Shown here: piece after piece, positions 23,301 to 32,300 of the stretch | Position numbering within the stretch: the stretch's first letter is position 1 | How the letters are laid out: each line of letters starts with the position of its first letter | Origin: Antilocapra americana | Lineage: Eukaryota > Chordata > Mammalia > Artiodactyla > Antilocapridae | Direction: 5' to 3' | Length of the DNA: 64,000 nucleotides | Assembly: GCA_007570785.1 (NCBI GenBank) | Contig: ML662465.1 | Location: 6,685,974 to 6,749,973 of the forward strand | Position numbers and translations under genes: made by a program | Notes under the pieces: generated by a model | What the model saw: the letters and a program-made list of their open reading frames with translations, nothing else | The model's database searches: none | Told to the model about the DNA's origin: nothing

Positions 23301-26300
23301 TAAGACTTTTATAACCTTGAGATACTCTTTGGATCTATTGTTGGTAACCAGATGAAAAAGTATAGAAAGCCCCACCCAAACTAGTGGGGCCACTCTCTGT
23401 CCCCTTCTGATGTCTATGTCAGAAGCTTTCTCTGTCCCATTTTCACTGTAATAAAACAAAGCTCTGAGTGACTGAAGCTGAGTCTTTGGTCCCAAAATGA
23501 AATTTTCTCTTTCGGAGATCACAGATCGACACCGTTCACGGTCAGCTATCACTGGCCACCTATCACTGGCCACCTAGAAACATCACCTGTTACCGTCAAC
23601 ATGAGCTCTGTCTTGGTTAATACTGAACCAGCCCACTGGGGGTATCTCTGGAAACTGGGCCCTGGGGATGTTGTGAAGGGCAGCCTGCACTGACACCAGT
23701 TCCCTGGAGACCAGGAATGGGGACAAGTCTGGAAACTGGCCCATCTTGACCCCTCTCTAGGATTCTGGGGCCAGCTGCTGCTGCTCAGGTCTCATTCAAA
23801 GCTTAGAGGTTCCTCTGAGAAAACAGACCCTCCACATCACTTCTCAGAGACTACAGGGGCTTTTGTTGATGCCATACTCTTATGCTGAGCGCTTCATTGG
23901 CACAGGCTCCTTTTGTACTCTGGCGACCCGTGAGGTGGCGACAGTCATCATCCCTGTTTCACAGTCACACAGCCTAGAAGCGGTGGAGGTACCTGGGATC
24001 TTGCCTTAGAGCTCTTAGCGTCTCAGTTATGACCAAAGCAACCAGGATCGCTCCTCAGCGGGAAAAGGCTTGAAGCCTGTGCTGGAGTGGGTCCAACTGA
24101 TCCCCACCTCCACAACCTCTTTCCAGGGAGCACAGGCTCTTGAGACAGTCGAGTTGGTAGGGACTGCTGTGGTGTGAATACTAGAGGCTCACACTGCAAC
24201 CGAGAATGACTCTGAGGCTGGGTTTCTCAGAACTCAACATAGTTTTTTTAACTGTCAATGCTAATTAAGTGTGAACTGTTCTTTGTAAAATACTCTATTC
24301 TGTACTTGCTATCAACAAAGCCATCAGCAAGCTCACAAGGGAGGGTGGGGAGGAAGTGGAGGTGGAGGGTGGGGAGGAGGTGGTGGTTCCAGGTACTTTG
24401 CGCCAGAGAGACTTACCATGAGGTCATTTTGGAACTCCTCTTTCTGAGGGCCACTGCTGACAGCTGACACGTCAATGAGAATGCCAACTCTGGCCCCCTT
24501 GATGAGGCCGAATGCCTAAAATCAGAGAGGGCATGCAGAACAACCCTCATAACTCTGCAAACCTTTCATGGGCAACTTGTTGAAGCAGAAATTCAAGCAC
24601 ACTCCAGCCTCAACAAGAGGCCACACAGGGAAGACCCATTTTGTAGAGAAGAGAGCAAAACTAGGTGTCTTGATTTTAGTTTGGGGCATTATCTGCTTCT
24701 ATTTGTGGCAACTTATTTAAAATTTATTCCCCTTAATACTTACTTTCCACTTTTAGAAAGTAATTTGTGTTCATTAAACAAAGTCTGGAGACTGTAGAAA
24801 AGCAGCCTTTGTAAGATAGTTTGACATCTAATTACATCAGCTTATCTTATTTCATTTCTCTATATCCTTATTTATTTTCTGCCTATTCTACCAATCAAAA
24901 GCAGATGTGTTAAGTTCTCTAGCTACAGTGGTATTTCTGTGAATTTCTAATTATGTTTCTAACAGCTATTTCTAGCTACTTGTCAATGCTGTTTGATTCA
25001 CCTCATAACTGTTCTTGCTGTTATAGCTGCATTGTGAATTGGAATTTTCATTAATACAAAATTGATAGTTCTCTAGGGCAGTAGGTTCCACTGGATGCTT
25101 GCCTTGAATCTTGCTTTATTGGATATCTAAGTTATTGTTCCTCCTTAAACCTGTTCCTTACTTAGTTTTCCCCACCTCAGTAAATGGCATTTAACATTCA
25201 CCTAGGCACTCTGGCCCTAAACTTACCCAATCCATCAGCAAGTCCTGCTGGCTCTGCCTCCAAATCATATCCTGAATCTGTCAGTTCTCATCCCACCCCA
25301 CTACCTGGCCCTTGGGTCTAAGCCATCATCATTTCCTCCTAGATGTTGTTGTCTACGGTCAATTTATGAAGCATCCAGAGTGATCTTTTTGAATCTTAAG
25401 TCAGATCATGTCACTCCCCTTCTTAAAACTCTCACCTTTGGAATAAGATCTGAACTCAGCAAGGTCTTCCTGATCTGTGCCTACCCCTAACCCCATCCGC
25501 TCTCCAAATGCTCCCTCTGGGCTCTTGAGACAAAGTCAAGACCTGCATGGGCCTGCTTGCTGCTTCTGGAACAGGTCAAGTATGTTCCTGTCTCAGGGCC
25601 TTAGCATTAGCTATTTCTTCTGCTTGAAACATTCTCCCTTCATCTCAACATCACTCCCTCACTCCCTTTAGGTGTCTGTTCAAATGTCTCCTCTTGGACT
25701 ATCCTATTATTTAAACATCCCTGCTTCTATCTCACCCTCTCATCCCTTATTCTGCTTTATTTTTCTTTATAGCACCATCACAAACTAACTTTGTATGTGA
25801 TTTGTCCTCTCCCCTGGACCATAAATTCCAAGAAAGTAGGAGCTTTGTACTAGTCATGTTTGAATCCCCAGTCCTGGAAAAAGTGCCTGATATGCTGAAA
25901 TCACTCAAATAATATTTGTTCATCTAAAAACAGATGAAGTATGAAGCTTCCCAGGCAGGACATTGCCAATTTTCATGGGCCAGAAGGAGTTCAAATTTGG
26001 GGCCAGTTCTATCCTTTAAAATTTTGAGAAAGCTGACTTTAGAGCTTTTATAATTGATAAATGCATTCCCTTAAACCTTGCCATTGAAATTCTAGAAATT
26101 TATCCCAGAGAAAAAACTGGAAGAGTACATGAGAGGGAATGGGAGCCCAGTGATGCCAGATAGCCCTACATTTTTTCAAGAGAAGAAAGCAGACATAACA
26201 GTGAAATAACAGGATTTTAAAATCTTGACAACTAATTTAAAAACTATTTAAAACTATTGAGGCCAAGAAGAACATGGTTGTAAGGCCAGATTTGCCTGCA

Positions 26301-29300
26301 TGCCACTGGTTTATAACCCCTATTTTATCCTCTGCAGACATGTTAACAGACACCCAGGTAAGTGTGGTTTGCTCACAGCAGAGTCCAGAACTGTGTCCAG
26401 TGATGGACTATGCATCATGTCAGGCGCGGAAGCACCCAGGAGACTCATGAGTTGATTTACAAGTGATTGCGCCCCTGGAATCCAATTGGGGCTTATTCCC
26501 TGGCTCCCCAATAGCTCCACTCAAAAAGGATAAGGGGAAGAAGGACTCAACCAGCAATCCCTGCCCCTCTGTCGAAAGTGCCAGGACAAGTGTGATGGGC
26601 GTAGGTGGATGAGAGCTGCGTTCCCTGAACTGATGTTTATGGAGGAGGTGAGGCTCTCGTCCCTCTCTGCCTGTGTTACCGTGACGGACCAGAGGGGGCG
26701 TGCTACACGGGGAGATGTGCATCTGTTGAACTGTCAAGCAAGAGAAGAGGGTTCTGGATCTGAGATATAGACTACACCCTGGAATCTGCCCAGACAGCTA
26801 GCCATACACTGTATTGTCACTTCTGGGCTTGTGTACAGGTGGAGGTTGGGGTTGGGAGTATGAATTTCAGCACTCACCTATCTCAGGCTTTAAAACAAAA
26901 GTTGGGGATTGGACTTCCCTGGTGGTCCAGTGGTTAAGAATCTGCCTGCCAATGCAGGGGACACGGGTTCAATCCCTGGTGTGGGAAGATTCCACATGCT
27001 GCGGGGCAATTAAGCCTGTGCACCACAACTACTGAAGTCTGCAATGAGAGAAGCCTGCATGCTGCAACTCAAGAATACCCCCCATTCTCCACAACGGAAA
27101 ACCCATGCACAGCAACAAAGACCCAGCACAACCAAAAATAAATTAGAAGTAAATAAATAAAGAGATGAGGATTGCCTATCACATCATCACATCATGTAAT
27201 CGCTCAGTCGTGTCCAACTTATTGCCATCCCATAGTCTGCCAGACTCCTTGTCCATGGGATTTTCCAGGCAAGAATACTGGAGTGGGCTGCTGGCTCCTT
27301 CTCCAGGGGATCTTCCTAACCTAGGGACTGAACCTGGGTCTCCCACATTGCAGGCAGATTCTTTACCATCTGAGCCACCAGGGAAGCCACAAGGTGGCTA
27401 AGGATTGCCTAAGGTGAAAGCAAATGGTGGGCCAGAAATACATCAACTGGAAGGATGTACTAAGGCTAAAACAAATAGGAAAGCAAAGTGAAGGTTAATT
27501 AGCTTATGACCACCCTTCTACCCTTTGGGTCTCAGAAAAACATTTAATCAAACTTTCAAAAGTTATGTCTGGATGATCAGCCTTCGTTGTAAATCTCACT
27601 AAAGGTCTGAGCTTAAATGGCCCAGGGGAGCTTCAGCTGTTCTCACCCAGGATGTTTCCTCCCCCGGTAACAGCGCTCTGGCTTTCCATGCGCAATCATC
27701 TGTCTCCCTTTCTCAGTCTATGATGTTTGGGAGGTCTCGCCCACTCTCTCCAACTTCTCTGATCCCCAGCTTTCCCCAGGAGTAGGCACTAGTTCCAGGC
27801 CTAAGCAGTTACTGTATCTCACCCCGTTGGCTATGGTGCTTGGTCTAAATTGGCCCAGAGAGAGTCAGTCCCAGGACTTGGGAGGGTGCACTGGGAAAGG
27901 AAGGTCTCCACTACAGTGACAGGTAAGCTTAGAGTTGCTGGTGACCCCCATCTTCCCAAGTCTGGGGAGAGCCTGTTTACAGAGGGTAAAACCAGCCCAG
28001 AGGAAAGCAGAGCTCAGCGACAAAGAATGATATCATTTGAACCCTAGGATCCAGTTGTGTTTGGGCTTTTCATCACTGCAGGTCTAGAAATTCCTTTTTT
28101 AGCTTTGGTTAATGTAAACTGGAGGTCTATTACTTGCAACAGACAGGGTTCTAACAAATACAGATGCAATGACTGAAAGGGAGCAAAGAAAGAACTCTAT
28201 TACCTTCTTGCTGTTTTCTGTGAGCCACTGAATTCTCTGTTGATAGAGTTCAATAGCTCTGTCAAAACACCAAGAAGACTTGTCACCCAAGGTCAGCTCC
28301 AGCACTGAGCAACGGCCTCTCACATATACTGAAGGAAAGTGCAGTGGGGATTTTTTTCTTTTAATGGGTCTAAGGCACTGGGAGAATATAAGGCAAAATC
28401 TAGCTCAGGAAAAACTGAAGGTCTTTCTTTGCTGGGGAAAATGATGGAGGGGATTGTGGAAGGCTCTCTTGGTGTTGCAGGGTGCATTGTAAACGGTGGA
28501 GCTAGAGGTGGGCTTCAAGGGAGGGTCAGTCTGTGCAGGACTGGGGAGGGTCCTCACGAGGAGGGTGGAAGAACATTCTTGCTCTTCTCAAATCTGTGTC
28601 TTCCCAGGTGAGACTGCCTAGTCACCAGGACGTGATCATAAGTGCACAACTGAGGCTGCTCAGCATCAGTTTCTTAGTGGATTGATGAACAAAAAACTTA
28701 GTTTTTGAATACTAAGTGGCCAGGGAAACTTCTTGAGTTTCCCTTATTGCAGACTATTCCTATGGCTGTATGGAGATCAGCCTGTAACAGGTGCTCAAGT
28801 GAAGGACTCGGTCATCTGAATTTAACTGAATGGCCCTCATTGAGGTAGGTGGGATTTGGGGGCCCAGAAAATGGCAAGGAAGGCCTCTGGGCATGAACTC
28901 ATGGATGGGGGGCAGTGGGCAGAGTCATAAGACACACAAGTAGGTTCAGGCAAAGAGCATGGGCTCCATGATGAGATGTGCTTGTCTTTGAGATCCAGCT
29001 CTGTTGTTTACTAGCTATGTGACTTGGACAGGTATGGTAAACTCTACAGTATCAACATCTCCAGTGTGAAGATAATAATAAGACTTTATTCAAGACAATC
29101 TGCTGAAATTTAGTTTACTTAAAACTAATTCTCTAAAAATCAATTTGCCAAATGACCAATTAACTGAGTAAAACATTCCTTAAAATGCTGGATTCACAAT
29201 TAAAACCAATCAACCAAAAATACTACAGAAAGCTTTAAAATCTGTTTAAGCTTTAAATTCAATAAAATTTGCTATAAAAGTTAGTTAAAATGTTTTGATA

Positions 29301-32300
29301 AACTTGACAAATTGGTCATTCAGCAGTTGATTTTCCATTAACTGTCTTGAGAATAATGCTATTTTTTGAATTGTGAAGATTAAATAAGATAATGTGTGCA
29401 GCCTTTAGCAGAATTCCTGACACATGAATAAATGTTGGTTCTTGATTATTATTCTAACCTTTAAGGAAATCTCAGGCAAGCAGTAATCAAGCAAGCAATT
29501 GCTACACAGGGGATGGGGCTAACAAAATCTAGTTTGGGGAAATCCCATGGTGGTCCAGTAGTTAGGATGTTGCTCTTTCACTGCCGAGGGCCTGGGATGG
29601 GATCGATCCCTGGCTGGGGAACTAGGATACTACAGGCTGTGAAGTGAGGCCAAAAAAAGTAAAGAGAAGCTCTAAAAACAAATCTGCTTTAAGGACTTCC
29701 CTGGTGGTCTAGTAGTTAAGACTTTGCCTTCTAATTCAAGGGGTGCGAGTTCAACCTCTGGTTGGGGAACTAAGATCCCATATGCCTTATGACCCCAAAA
29801 CCAAAATGCAAAACAGAAGTAATGTTGCAACAAATTAAATAAAGACTTTAAAAATGGTCCACATTAAAAAAAAAAAAACTGGTTTGGAAGTGGGGGCAGT
29901 ACTGAATATTTTTAACATACATCTGTAAATATATGATCCCAGTCAATCTGCCACGCTTAATTGTTACACATCAGATGAGGCAGTGAGGTTTCATCCAGGG
30001 GGGCCATGGGTTTTAAGAGGGTGAGAAAAACTGATACAGTTCAATCTTCTTTATTTGAAAACAGAGGACATTGGAGACAGAAGTGGGAAGAGAAATGCCC
30101 ACAGGTCCAACAGAGCCTGTTGTTTGAACAAAGTCACTTTCAGGGTGCTGAAACCAGGTAATTCTTGAGCCCTGGGCTTGTTGGGAGGACATGAGAAACA
30201 TACTTACTCAGAAAGCTTGGCTTCAAATTGGTGGACAGTCTGGGTGGCGAAGTGCATTTTCTTCGGGACACTGCTGCCCTCCTCCCTGAAGAAGCAAAGT
30301 CTCATGAAAGTGTCTCTTGGGCTCAGGGGGCTGGACATGTCTTACAGGCTTAGGGCGAAGGAGTGGCTTCCGACTTACAGCATGGCTGTGCCCTGGCATA
30401 TCAGGTCAGCCAAAGTGAGTTTCTTAGACTTTAAACTGTGCATTGAAAGCCAGTCTTCTGGATTCTCCCAGACTGAAGACTGGGTCTCATCCCCCTGCAG
30501 CCTCTGTGAAACAAGCCAGAGTCAAGGAGAAAACTGAAAAGAGAAGGCAAAGCTCAGGGTGCTTTAGATCCCTCCAAGGGGACCCCCAAGGGGTGCCAGC
30601 CTGACTGGTCCTACCTAAGAGAGTCTGTTCAGGAACTCACCTTGCTGAGGCAACAGATGTGTGCAAAGAGGCCCGGGCTCTGGGCCACCTGCCCCCAACG
30701 ATACTGGTTCCCATCCCTCACCTCATCCCCAGTGTGTCCCTAAAGGAGTCAAGGGGTCACTCACCACATCCTGCCTTGTGAGAGACTAAATACACCAACA
30801 CACAGTGGCTAGACCCTGCATGACTACAGAACTCGGACCCACAACCTCTGTAGTGACCAGTCCATGGAGCCAAACCATAACCTCTCCAGCAACTGGATCA
30901 GGAGGTCTGGACTGTGGCAGGGCTGCCCCTTTCCTATTTTCATCCCCCTTTCAGCTCAGGACCAGCCAGAGAAAGTCAAACATGCTCCCAAACCAATCAC
31001 AGGAGATACCCAGCTTCTAGTTAGCTCCTCTCTGGCTTCTGTGTGCCTGCTCCTTCAGGGCACACCTGAAGCTTCCTCATTCTTTTCACTCTATTTCCCT
31101 GCCTGCCTTCGAGTCTTTGCCAAACACAAGTAACGGTGGCATCTTTGTTTATTTCTGTATTTGCATTCTCTGTATCTTTCCAGGTATATGAGTTGTGCCT
31201 CCTCTCAGTCTGAGGGGTCCTTCACAAATATCTGTTGACTAATGGAAGAGGGAATAAGTTTCCCTGTCTATTCCAGAGGCCAGAAACAAGAGCAGAGGAT
31301 AAGTTTTAGCGGAAGAATTTCCTAGTCATCACAGGAGTCTGGCCATGAAATGAACAAGCCCCCTTGCTTGTACCTAGTGATGGCTGTGTCACTTAGATAA
31401 TGCTAAGCTCAGGATGTGGGTGGTGGCCTTGGTGATAGAGCTGAAGTCACTCACAGCAAGCATTCAACATCACTAATATGTTCTGGGAGCCAGAAGGTGG
31501 GAGAGAGCTGACATAAGGCTCTGAGCCCATTTACCTTGTTCTGAGCCCTGCTTTGGGGTGCTAGGGCTACAGTGTGAACAAGATAGAAATGTTCTTGCCT
31601 TCTTGAAGTTCACATTCTAGTGTGGACAGAGAGTTAGTAAAGAAAAGCAAAATCAAAGTACATAATTTTAGAAAGGAACAGTTGTATTAAGAAAGTGGGG
31701 CAAGGGAATGTGATAGAAAATGACTAGGATGGAGATGGGGAGTCACTGAAGCTGAGATTGGGGTCAGAGAAGGTCCTTCTGAAAGTTCAGAAGGAGGCAG
31801 CCCTGTGCGACCGTGGGAATGCATTCCAGGCAGAGGCAGACTTGGGGCTGGGTCAGAATTCTTCCAGGACAGAAGGGTGGCCACAGTGATTGGAGTATAG
31901 TGAACATGTGACACGAGAGGAGCCTGGAAAGGTGCAAGGCTTGGATCAGACCGGGATTCTGCAAGAGCTTCCAGCACAAGCACCATTGTTTGAATGAATT
32001 CACAGGCCTTACATGTTGCCAGGGCTGGCCATGACTCGGGGTGAGGAACCCCATCGTCAGGGGAGGCCGGCTCAGACCCACAGTGAGAAACCACCCTGCG
32101 GTGTCCGATGGCTGTGGAAAGCGCCTGCACTGCTTGGCTCACCATGGCCCTGTCTACACCCAGGGATGGCTTTGCCCGTCTCCTGTGCACCTGCTGAAAC
32201 CCTGAGTGCTTCCTGCTTGGGATCGTCTTTGTCGGGCTATCACCGCAGAGGGTGAGGTGGTGGACAAGGGGATGAAATTATCTGCTGTGGCTGACCAAGC

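Noticed and set aside
26690..26712. CTCF-like core AGGGGGCG
   Set aside because: Only the eight-base core fits; the flanking part of the motif does not.
31687..32190. 167-codon open frame on the minus strand in VWA3A intron 2
   Set aside because: It lies between exons 2 and 3, which already join in phase. Proline- and serine-rich, without a recognisable domain.
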